This document shows positions 1 to 5,318 of a stretch of DNA of 5,429 nucleotides, piece by piece (positions within the stretch are counted from its first letter, which is position 1; each line of letters starts with the position of its first letter). Made by a program: the position numbers and the translations under genes. A model generated the notes under the pieces. The model saw nothing but the letters and a program-made list of their open reading frames with translations, did not search any database and was not told the origin of the DNA. The DNA is from Halieaceae bacterium (GTDB lineage: Bacteria; Pseudomonadota; Gammaproteobacteria; Pseudomonadales; Halieaceae): assembly GCA_018666295.1 (NCBI GenBank), contig JABIZW010000193.1:1-5429 (forward strand), read 5' to 3'.

Positions 1-1
1 C

Positions 2-772
2 ATTGCTTACGCGTCAAATCAGATGAAAATCATGCACGATGCGTTAAACAAGACCGCCGAATGGACCCCTGATCAAGGTAAGTCTTATGAGGAAGTGGTG
101 GATGGTGTTGCGTTACTGGTGCGTTTTTGGGGAATTAACGCCGGTGTGATCTCTCGTTGGGTCGGTGGCGTCTACGTTGATCGCGCCGTGGTCGGGCAGC
201 CGGGGGCCACCGAGCCTTTTATTCCCGTTGAGGGCGCGCGTCAGAAACTGGCCATGGCGACGCTTGCTGAGCAGTTGTTTGGTCCTGATGCATTTGAGGT
301 CGACGACGCGCTCTGGCGGCAAGCCGCGCCTGAGCGTCGTGGTTTTGAGCACGGTGGGTCGACGGAAGACCCGAAAGTGCATCGTGCTGTCTTGTCTGCT
401 CAAAAGCGCGTGCTCGATCATTTATTACATCCAACGGTGTTAAAGCGCATTACGAATACCGAGCTTTATGGCAACGAATACCCGTTGGTGGAGGTCTTTG
501 CCGATTTAACCGATGCGGTTTTCAAGGCGGATGCACGCCAAAGTGTCAACAGTTTCCGACGCAACCTCCAGGTTGAATACGTCGACCGTCTTTCCGTGAT
601 GGCAAGTGAGGCAGGGGCGTCGAAGTATCACAGCACCGCTCAGGCACTGGCAGTTCTCACCCTTTCGGAACTTCGTGAGGCGTTGTCGAATAAGCGCAGA
701 GGTGATCGTACGTCGCAAGCCCATGCCCAGTTACTGATGATGAATATTGACCGCGCATTGGACATTGACTAG
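2..772 (+). CDS. Zinc-dependent metalloprotease, DUF5117/DUF4953 type, C-terminal fragment (5' end outside window)
   Basis: The frame is open from base 2 with no stop before the ATG at 23, so this is the tail of a gene that starts to the left. That ATG is an internal Met, and 256 residues are visible. The text resembles the C-terminal region of large (roughly 800-900 residue) bacterial zinc metalloproteases with DUF5117 and DUF4953 domains: a stretch like 'NQMKIM...EWTP..GKSYEE', then 'RFWGINAGVISRWVGGVY', then 'PVEGARQKLAMATL..QLF', a pattern I recognise from that family. The catalytic HExxH motif normally lies well upstream and is not in the window, so activity cannot be judged here. Members usually carry an export signal and act in the periplasm or outside the cell, but that end is missing. 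A hairpin terminator follows the TAG stop, and the next gene is unrelated. The family call is from memory of family sequences. Fairly sure of the family; substrate unknown. Confidence 0.75.
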   Translation: MAYASNQMKIMHDALNKTAEWTPDQGKSYEEVVDGVALLVRFWGINAGVISRWVGGVYVDRAVVGQPGATEPFIPVEGARQKLAMATLAEQLFGPDAFEVDDALWRQAAPERRGFEHGGSTEDPKVHRAVLSAQKRVLDHLLHPTVLKRITNTELYGNEYPLVEVFADLTDAVFKADARQSVNSFRRNLQVEYVDRLSVMASEAGASKYHSTAQALAVLTLSELREALSNKRRGDRTSQAHAQLLMMNIDRALDID

Positions 773-790
773 GGATTGATCCGCAACAAG

Positions 791-817
791 AGAGAGGCTG
801 CAAAGCAGCCTCTTTGG
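791..817 (+). terminator. Probable Rho-independent terminator of the metalloprotease gene
   Basis: A perfect 9-bp stem, AGAGGCTGC (793-801) and GCAGCCTCT (805-813), encloses an AAA loop. It extends by a G-U and an A-U pair at 792/814 and 791/815. The hairpin starts 18 bases after the TAG stop at 770-772. The following T tract is short (TCTTT and then G), so termination may be incomplete or partly factor-dependent. It separates the protease from bmt. Confidence 0.6.
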
Positions 818-918
818 GCGCTGAGCGTTTGTTGGCGTGCGTTGTCAGTTCGCCATTCCAAAGTGGTCAAAAATAGTGCGTCAAGTCACGCTGTCACGCG
901 CGCGTCGCCCTTAAAACC

Positions 919-947
919 TTAACCACGCGCTAAAACCAAGCTAAACT
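919..947 (+). promoter_or_regulatory. Weak sigma-70-like promoter candidate upstream of bmt
   Basis: TTAACC (919-924, 4 of 6 matches to TTGACA) and TAAACT (942-947, 4 of 6 matches to TATAAT) are separated by 17 bases. They sit 40 bases before the bmt start codon, in the AT-richer part of the 773-987 intergenic region. The heptamer TAAAACC occurs twice here (912-918 and 931-937), which may be chance or an operator half-site. No MetJ-like box and no recognisable SAM or SAH riboswitch was seen in this intergenic region. The promoter call is by consensus only. Confidence 0.25.
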
Positions 948-987
948 AAAGCCCTTCCGGTCAACGCTGACAAAAGGACATCCAACA

Positions 988-2010
988 ATGACGAACCCCA
1001 TCAATGCGATCATCCAACACAAAGGGTGGTGCGTTGCAGACGGCGCGACGGGCTCCAATTTTTTTGGCCGTGGTCTGGAGGCGGGTTATCCACCAGAACT
1101 ATGGTGTGTCGAGCGTCCAGACGAGGTTTTGTGGTTGCACGGCGAGTTCTTGCGTGCCGGCGCTGATCTGATTCTGACGAACAGCTTCGGTGCGAACGCG
1201 ATGAGGCTGAAGCTCCATAAAAGTGAACGTCGAGTCCACGAGATAAACAAAGCGGCTGCGGAACTGGCGTGCCAGGCGGCGATGGCGTATGCAGACGAAA
1301 GTGGGCATCGTGCAGTGGTTGCCGGGTCAATGGGTCCCACGGGGGAGTTATTCGTGCCCATGGGCGAGCTCACTTTTGAACGGGCCGTCGCCTGTTTTAA
1401 AGATCAAGCAGTCGCGTTGGCAGAGGGGGGTGCACAAGTCCTTTGGATCGAGACGATGTCGGCAAACGAAGAGGTTGCCGCCGCCGCCGAGGCCGCGAAA
1501 TCAACAGGTCTCCCAGTGGTGGGGTGTTTGACATTTGATACGGCACGCCGATCGATGATGGGCGTTACGCCCAGTGAGTTTGCCGCATTCGCCGTTGAGA
1601 TTGGGTTGGATGCGGTCGGCTCAAACTGTGGTATTGGCCCCGCAGAACTCATGGACTCCACCACTCAACTGCTGGAGGCGAACTGTGGTTTACCCGTTGC
1701 TGCGAAGGGTAATTGCGGTATTCCTCAGTACGTCGACGGCGCCATCCATTTCCACGGCAGTCCCGAACTCATGGCCGATTACGCACTCTTTGCGCGCGAC
1801 GCGGGCGCAACGATTATTGGTGGCTGCTGCGGTACAACCCCTGAACACTTAGCGGCCATGGTTACTGCGCTTAACGCAACACCCCCGCGACCTTTTGATG
1901 CTGCGACTATGACTGAGATTTTGGGCGCACCTTGGCCTGACTTATCAGAGCGTGGTGCCTCAGAGGGAGGTCGCCGATCACGGCGACGCAGTGCGGCGCG
2001 CGCTGATTGA
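988..2010 (+). CDS. bmt: Betaine--homocysteine S-methyltransferase (zinc-dependent homocysteine methyltransferase family)
   Basis: Predicted cytoplasmic enzyme that moves a methyl group from glycine betaine to homocysteine, giving dimethylglycine and methionine. The 340 residues span the homocysteine-methyltransferase TIM barrel. The first strand carries DGATGSN (18-24), followed by the 'LTNSFG' segment. The active-site acid is Glu155 in 'LWIETM'. The zinc ligands are Cys214 in 'GSNCG' and Cys280/Cys281 in 'GGCCGT', matching the three cysteines of animal BHMT. Overall spacing, including 'GSMGPTGE' and the Arg-rich tail 'RRSRRR', resembles the short proteobacterial betaine-type enzymes of about 340 residues, and no cobalamin domain is present. 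AAGGA (974-978) lies 9 bases before the ATG and supports this start. The gene stands alone: no betaine transporter or dimethylglycine dehydrogenase is adjacent. S-methylmethionine or dimethylsulfoniopropionate-type donors remain possible, so the exact methyl donor is less certain than the family. Confidence 0.85.
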   Translation: MTNPINAIIQHKGWCVADGATGSNFFGRGLEAGYPPELWCVERPDEVLWLHGEFLRAGADLILTNSFGANAMRLKLHKSERRVHEINKAAAELACQAAMAYADESGHRAVVAGSMGPTGELFVPMGELTFERAVACFKDQAVALAEGGAQVLWIETMSANEEVAAAAEAAKSTGLPVVGCLTFDTARRSMMGVTPSEFAAFAVEIGLDAVGSNCGIGPAELMDSTTQLLEANCGLPVAAKGNCGIPQYVDGAIHFHGSPELMADYALFARDAGATIIGGCCGTTPEHLAAMVTALNATPPRPFDAATMTEILGAPWPDLSERGASEGGRRSRRRSAARAD

Positions 2011-2017
2011 GCGCGCG
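1997..2017. repeat. GC-rich perfect hairpin across the bmt stop codon, between convergent genes
   Basis: CGCGCGCT (1997-2004) and AGCGCGCG (2010-2017) form a perfect 8-bp stem with a 5-base loop, GATTG. The bmt TGA stop (2008-2010) lies in the loop and the first base of the right arm. The SDR stop is 11 bases further on. No T tract follows on either strand, so this is not a classical intrinsic terminator. It could pause polymerase, protect 3' ends or limit readthrough of both convergent transcripts; that role is inference. Confidence 0.45.
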
Positions 2018-2027
2018 ACAGCGTGAC

Positions 2028-3002
2028 TTAACACCGATCAATCAGCGTCTCGGTTTCCGTCCAAAGGCGTTCTGCGATGTCGCCGTCCACAGCCCAACGT
2101 CGCACACCTGTAAACGCATTACTGTCATCGGCGACCACGCTTGAGACGTTACAATCTTCGCAATAAACACCGCCCGTGTTGTTCAGTGCGTCGGCGGTTG
2201 CCGCCCAGAGCGAGGTGGCACAGCCTTGGCTTGTCGATTTAAAGAGTTTCTGCGCGACGGGGGAGGGCTGACCGTCTTGCGTGGTCCATCCAAATTCCGC
2301 CATTTCGTCATTACCCAAATGCCTTTGAAGGGGTGTGAAAATACCGCCCGGATGAACGGCAAAACTTCGGATACCGTTTTCACGCTCGCGGCGATCAAGT
2401 TCAACCGCCATCAACGACTGCGCAGACTTCGCCTGTCCGTAGGCCTGCCACTTATCATAAGGTCGGTGTTCGTAGTTCATGTCAGCAAACTCGATCCCGC
2501 CAAACCGGTGGGCAATCGAGGACAGCGTGACCACTCGGGCCCCCTTCGCTGCTCTCAAGCTCGGCAGCAGCATGCGTAACAGTGCGAAGTGACCGACATG
2601 GTTTACACCCAACTGCCATTCGAGTCCTTGCTGGGTCCGGTCCAAGGGACAGGCCATGACACCGGCGTTGAAAATGGCAATGTCCAAGACGGGATAGGCG
2701 CGTGCAAAGGTCTCACCAAAGGCCGTAACACTCGGTAAATCCGACAGATCCATAGCGTCGATTTGGTCCGCGGGAATGACTCCATCAAGGGCTTGTACCG
2801 CTCGATCGATGTCTCGTGAGGGGACGACAACATGCGCACCTACGCTTGTGAGTGCTTTCACAGTTTCGATACCAATTCCCGAGTATCCACCAGTCACGAG
2901 GGCCGTTTTACCCGATAGATCGAGTCCGGATACCACCTCTGTAGCCTCAGGCTTACTGCTTATGCCGGTGTCTATGGGATGTTGATGATCAGAAATGAGC
3001 AT
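2028..3002 (-). CDS. Short-chain dehydrogenase/reductase (SDR), retinol-dehydrogenase-like
   Basis: NAD(P)-dependent oxidoreductase of the classical SDR superfamily, 324 residues from the chosen start; the substrate cannot be read from sequence. Residues 37-44 are the nucleotide-binding TGGYSGIG motif. 'SR' (62-63) after the second strand provides an Arg that favours NADP(H), by inference. NAG is at 112-114, Asn134 lies in 'GVNHVGHF', and Ser162, Tyr188 and Lys192 (YGQAK) complete the catalytic set. A Cys-containing 'GGVYCEDC' segment near the C-terminus is typical of a bacterial SDR subgroup resembling retinol dehydrogenases and WWOX. The ATG at 3002 is preferred: GAGAG (3008-3012) lies 5 bases before it, whereas an in-frame TTG at 3017 has no purine-rich site upstream. 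The gene converges on bmt with 17 bases between stops and diverges from the ABA4-like gene. It appears intact and is likely monocistronic. Confidence 0.85.
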   Translation of the reverse strand: MLISDHQHPIDTGISSKPEATEVVSGLDLSGKTALVTGGYSGIGIETVKALTSVGAHVVVPSRDIDRAVQALDGVIPADQIDAMDLSDLPSVTAFGETFARAYPVLDIAIFNAGVMACPLDRTQQGLEWQLGVNHVGHFALLRMLLPSLRAAKGARVVTLSSIAHRFGGIEFADMNYEHRPYDKWQAYGQAKSAQSLMAVELDRRERENGIRSFAVHPGGIFTPLQRHLGNDEMAEFGWTTQDGQPSPVAQKLFKSTSQGCATSLWAATADALNNTGGVYCEDCNVSSVVADDSNAFTGVRRWAVDGDIAERLWTETETLIDRC

Positions 3003-3007
3003 GCTTA

Positions 3008-3012
3008 CTCTC
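3008..3012 (-). promoter_or_regulatory. Ribosome binding site that decides the SDR start
   Basis: On the minus strand GAGAG is followed by five bases (TAAGC) and then ATG at 3002-3000. The alternative in-frame TTG (3017-3015) would add only five residues and is preceded by pyrimidine- and A/T-rich sequence, so the ATG is the better start. Confidence 0.5.
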
Positions 3013-3088
3013 GGCAAATGTTATTTAAAGGGTAAGTGTGGTCCACTACGCTGTCGGTGGCCAGCACCTCAGAAGAGACGAGACCCTT

Positions 3089-3517
3089 ATGTCATTAGAA
3101 ACCGTATTTAGTCTGTGCAGTGGTGTCGCCCTGTTGGGATGGATAGGGTTGGTTGTTGCTCCAAGACGGGTGTTGGCGCGTGACATCATGCCGAGCGTGT
3201 TGGTGCCTTTATTATTGGGCTCGATCTACGCCAGCCTAATATTTGCGTTCAGTAGCCAGGCGCCGTCTGAGGGTGGTTTTGGCACGCTTGCGTCGGTTAA
3301 GACGCTGTTTAGCGTAGACGGCTTGTTGCTCGCGGGCTGGATTCATTATTTGGCATTCGATCTCTTTGTGGGCGGCTGGATCGTTCGAGACAGTCAGGAC
3401 CACGAGATCAGTCACGTATTGGTCGTTGTGTGTCTCTTTTTCACCTTAATGACCGGGCCATTTGGTCTTCTGATCTACTTGGGCTTGCGACAGACCAAGC
3501 GTTTTAGAGTCTCTTAG
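3089..3517 (+). CDS. ABA4-like (DUF4281) integral membrane protein
   Basis: A 142-residue hydrophobic protein with four predicted membrane helices, at about residues 4-24, 34-54, 76-98 and 108-132. The third helix and its exit carry 'HYLAFDLFVGGWIVRD' (86-101), and the fourth carries GPFGLLIYL (123-131). These are the segments I associate with the ABA4-like family, named after the plant plastid protein needed for neoxanthin formation. The biochemical role of bacterial members is not established, so no reaction is assigned. The start at ATG 3089 matches the usual family length and puts the first helix at the N-terminus, with GAGA at 3080-3083 five bases upstream. An in-frame GTG at 3038 has a good AAGGG (3028-3032) five bases before it, but would add a 17-residue charged, non-family leader and leave only 35 bases to the divergent SDR gene. 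The start is therefore not settled. It converges on icd with 22 bases between stops. Confidence 0.8.
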   Translation: MSLETVFSLCSGVALLGWIGLVVAPRRVLARDIMPSVLVPLLLGSIYASLIFAFSSQAPSEGGFGTLASVKTLFSVDGLLLAGWIHYLAFDLFVGGWIVRDSQDHEISHVLVVVCLFFTLMTGPFGLLIYLGLRQTKRFRVS

Positions 3518-3521
3518 TCCG

Positions 3522-3537
3522 CGCCATTGCTGTGGCG
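3522..3537. repeat. Small inverted repeat between the convergent ABA4-like and icd genes
   Basis: CGCCA (3522-3526) and TGGCG (3533-3537) pair around a 6-base loop. A competing outer pair, TCCGCG (3518-3523) and CGCGGA (3543-3548), shares bases with it. The two arrangements fill the 22-base gap and touch the icd stop codon (3540-3542). There is no T tract, so it is at most a weak bidirectional 3'-end structure. Confidence 0.3.
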
Positions 3538-3539
3538 TA

Positions 3540-5279
3540 TTACGCGGACAGGTTTGACGCGACTGCGTCTAAAAAGCCGTTCATGTCGACGATACGTTCA
3601 GCATCGGGCGCTGTTGTCTTACCTTTGAGATCGCCTGTGATCACACCCTGAGCCACGGTCTCGATCAATGCCGATTTTAGCCGAGCTGCGTACTCAGTCA
3701 GTGCCGCATTGTTCTCGCGCCCCGCCAGTTCCTCAAGTGCATTGGCAACAGCAAAGATAAGCGCAGACGAGTTAAAGTTTGCTTCCTTCCCATCGGTTTC
3801 AAGGTAGCGAACATACAAATCATGGGCAGTGCCATGGGGCGCTTCGAATAATTTTGTCCCGTCTTTACTGATGATCACGGAGCTTGCCGTCGCTAAGCTA
3901 CCGCCGAGCGCCGCTGAGATGTCCGAGAAGATATCGCCATCAAGGTTTTGAGCCGGGTACATGCCCCATCGAGGGGGGTCGCAGATCATTTTGCTCAACT
4001 GACGAGAAGGGCGCATGATCATGAACGACGGTGGTGGCGTATCGAGGGCTGCGAGCTCTTTTCGTATTTCTAGAATGATCGAGCTGTAAACCTCGTCATA
4101 GTTTACGAATTCGCGCTTGAGTCCAAAATAGACTTCCTTTTTGTTGACTGCTGCATCCTTAAAAACCTGACTGACCCAGTCTTTAATCGCGTCTCGATCG
4201 TTGGACATGAAAAGGATGGGGTCGCCCTCTTTGACGTAGCGCGCATGCTTTTCTTCGCCATCGACAATGACTTTAATAACACCTCCTTCGGGTGAAGGCG
4301 TGTTGTAACTACCGTATTGATCGCCGCCGCCGGCACTCATGCGAGAAATCGACACGTGTGCCTTTCGCTCTGGAAGTCCGTAGCGCTTGAGCTGTTGCAC
4401 CAGTTTAAAGAGCTTCATACCGCTGACGTTATCAGGGACCCCCCACAGTGCTCGCTTGGGCGGGTTAGACACGATTCTCGCCGCCTGCGCGTCAATGAGC
4501 TCGTACTGATAGCTCAAGCCCGCTTCAGCGACGCGCGCTTGATACTCTTGCGTGTAGATCTCCTCAATGGCGGTGCGCATAACTCCATCGTACCCAGAGA
4601 CCACGGTGTCTTTGAGTCCTAAGTAGATGTCGCGCTTCTCTGCAATTGCGCGCTGAAAGAAACGGTGAGCCCACGCTTTCACTTCTTCAAGGCAATTGGT
4701 AGCGAGCATCCAGGGGTCGCCTTTATTGAGCGAGCGACGGTGAAGTTCTACGGGTTCACCGCTTGAACCCACGAACATGACTTTAGCCACGCCGGTTGCG
4801 TTGGACAGCTCGCTGTAGCTGAAGTCCAGCCCACCGGTTTCCATGGTGTCTACTTCAATATCGCGGTCAATCCAATTGGGGCGCACACTTTGTATATTGC
4901 GAAACTCAATGTCTTCTCGTGTGATATTGCCGCTAATTCCTTTACGAATCGCACCATTGGGCGATTTAGTGGCGAGTGGGTCGAGCGTCGACTCCACGAC
5001 GTTAGGGTGTTGGCTGAGTAGATCGTCAAGTTGCGCACGATTGACGGTCATGCCTGCATTTTTAATGCCGACGCCGTGCGCTTTGAGTGCTGAAATAGCC
5101 TCATGAATCACTGCGCCGTTACTGGTAAATCGCTTTGTTGCTGAGAGGTCGATTTCAACAAGTTGAATATCGAGCGGCAGCGTCACAAACCGCGCCAGAA
5201 TTTCGGTAAACGCCACCTGAGCCATCTCGTCGCCGTGCAGAACAACCAGTGGATTTTCGACCTTGATTTTTGTGCTCAA
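3540..5279 (-). CDS. icd: Isocitrate dehydrogenase, type II related, with duplicated clasp domain; predicted NAD+-specific
   Basis: Oxidatively decarboxylates isocitrate to 2-oxoglutarate in the cytoplasm (TCA cycle). At 579 residues it is longer than ordinary dimeric enzymes (about 410-420) and shorter than classical monomeric ones (about 740). N-terminal large-domain motifs are GDEM (16-19), Thr78, the isocitrate-binding SPNGAIR (106-112) and Arg121. The middle holds two diverged copies of the small/clasp domain (about 141-284 and 309-445). Copy A has Lys223 and Asp263, equivalent to human IDH1 Lys212 and Asp252. Copy B has Arg313 and Tyr322 (GDQY), equivalent to Arg132 and Tyr139. Metal ligands Asp449 and Asp453 follow. 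The cofactor loop HGTAHDL (482-488) has Asp487-Leu488 where NADP enzymes have Arg-His, which predicts NAD+; a C. litoralis enzyme with this pair was, as I recall, shown to use NAD+. The start is TTG (5279-5277) with AGAGG six bases upstream; no ATG fits, since the next Met is residue 19 within the conserved GDEM motif. Very confident of family, moderately of cofactor. Confidence 0.92.
   Translation of the reverse strand: MSTKIKVENPLVVLHGDEMAQVAFTEILARFVTLPLDIQLVEIDLSATKRFTSNGAVIHEAISALKAHGVGIKNAGMTVNRAQLDDLLSQHPNVVESTLDPLATKSPNGAIRKGISGNITREDIEFRNIQSVRPNWIDRDIEVDTMETGGLDFSYSELSNATGVAKVMFVGSSGEPVELHRRSLNKGDPWMLATNCLEEVKAWAHRFFQRAIAEKRDIYLGLKDTVVSGYDGVMRTAIEEIYTQEYQARVAEAGLSYQYELIDAQAARIVSNPPKRALWGVPDNVSGMKLFKLVQQLKRYGLPERKAHVSISRMSAGGGDQYGSYNTPSPEGGVIKVIVDGEEKHARYVKEGDPILFMSNDRDAIKDWVSQVFKDAAVNKKEVYFGLKREFVNYDEVYSSIILEIRKELAALDTPPPSFMIMRPSRQLSKMICDPPRWGMYPAQNLDGDIFSDISAALGGSLATASSVIISKDGTKLFEAPHGTAHDLYVRYLETDGKEANFNSSALIFAVANALEELAGRENNAALTEYAARLKSALIETVAQGVITGDLKGKTTAPDAERIVDMNGFLDAVASNLSA
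3945..4355 (-). repeat. icd clasp-domain copy B (catalytic Arg/Tyr copy)
   Basis: Encodes residues 309-445. Landmarks shared with copy A are M314, G317-G318, D320, GDP (352-354), W368, F373, A376, K380, Y384, GLK (386-388), YD (394-395), EI (404-405), PP (435-436) and WG (438-439). This copy keeps Arg313 and Tyr322, the substrate-binding pair, but has no Asp matching copy A Asp263. It runs directly into the metal-binding Asp449/Asp453 segment. Confidence 0.7.
4428..4859 (-). repeat. icd clasp-domain copy A (retains the partner-subunit Lys/Asp)
   Basis: Encodes residues 141-284. It matches copy B at a nearly constant offset of 164-168 residues: M146, G149-G150, D152, GDP (187-189), W203, F208, A211, K215, Y219, GLK (221-223), YD (230-231), EI (240-241), PP (273-274) and WG (279-280). 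At the Arg132/Tyr139 positions it has Thr145 and Ser154, so that function is lost here. It keeps Lys223, Thr225, 'YDG' and Asp263 in 'YELIDA', and in this half it looks more like ordinary dimeric enzymes than copy B does. Confidence 0.7.
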
Positions 5280-5285
5280 CGTGGA

Positions 5286-5290
5286 CCTCT
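5286..5290 (-). promoter_or_regulatory. Shine-Dalgarno site supporting the icd TTG start
   Basis: On the minus strand AGAGG is followed by six bases (TCCACG) and then TTG at 5279-5277. The good spacing, together with the cofactor pair falling at 487/488, supports this unusual start codon. Confidence 0.6.
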
Positions 5291-5318
5291 CTACCGCAAT
5301 GACGGTAGGGAATTACCG
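5291..5318 (-). promoter_or_regulatory. Alternating CGGTA/TACCG repeats in the icd leader, next to the Shine-Dalgarno site
   Basis: Plus-strand TACCG (5292-5296), CGGTA (5303-5307) and TACCG (5314-5318) have centres exactly 11 bases apart. In the icd mRNA the middle copy can pair with the upstream copy (5 bp) or with the downstream one (6 bp, 5291-5296 with 5303-5308, loop of 6). The second hairpin ends directly against AGAGG. Further copies lie at 5340-5344 and 5391-5395. It could be a weak RNA switch near the ribosome site, or a DNA operator with sites on one helix face; no regulator is known from the sequence. Confidence 0.35.

Noticed and set aside
842..874. TTGTCA at 842-847 as a -35 element for bmt
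   Set aside because: No acceptable -10 hexamer lies at 16-18 bases; the nearest AT-rich run is about 21 bases away.
773..987. SAM, SAH or other riboswitch before the methionine-pathway gene bmt
   Set aside because: The only strong hairpin (791-815) has terminator form and belongs to the upstream gene. No conserved riboswitch core could be recognised by eye.
2226..2579. Plus-strand open frame of 117 residues antisense to the SDR
   Set aside because: It lies wholly within the SDR gene, whose motifs are all intact, and its composition is typical of an antisense shadow.
3003..3040. Minus-strand promoter (TGGACC...TAACAT, 16-base spacer) for the SDR
   Set aside because: The -10 element would lie only about 16 bases before the ATG, leaving almost no leader for the GAGAG ribosome site, and both hexamers match only 4 of 6.
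4317..4622. Plus-strand open frame of 101 residues antisense to icd
   Set aside because: It is fully contained in the well-supported icd coding sequence and has no recognisable domain.
3540..5279. Frameshift or gene fusion as the reason for the long isocitrate dehydrogenase
   Set aside because: The frame is continuous, both clasp copies keep family-like spacing, and the large-domain motifs appear once each in the expected order, so an internal duplication explains the length better.
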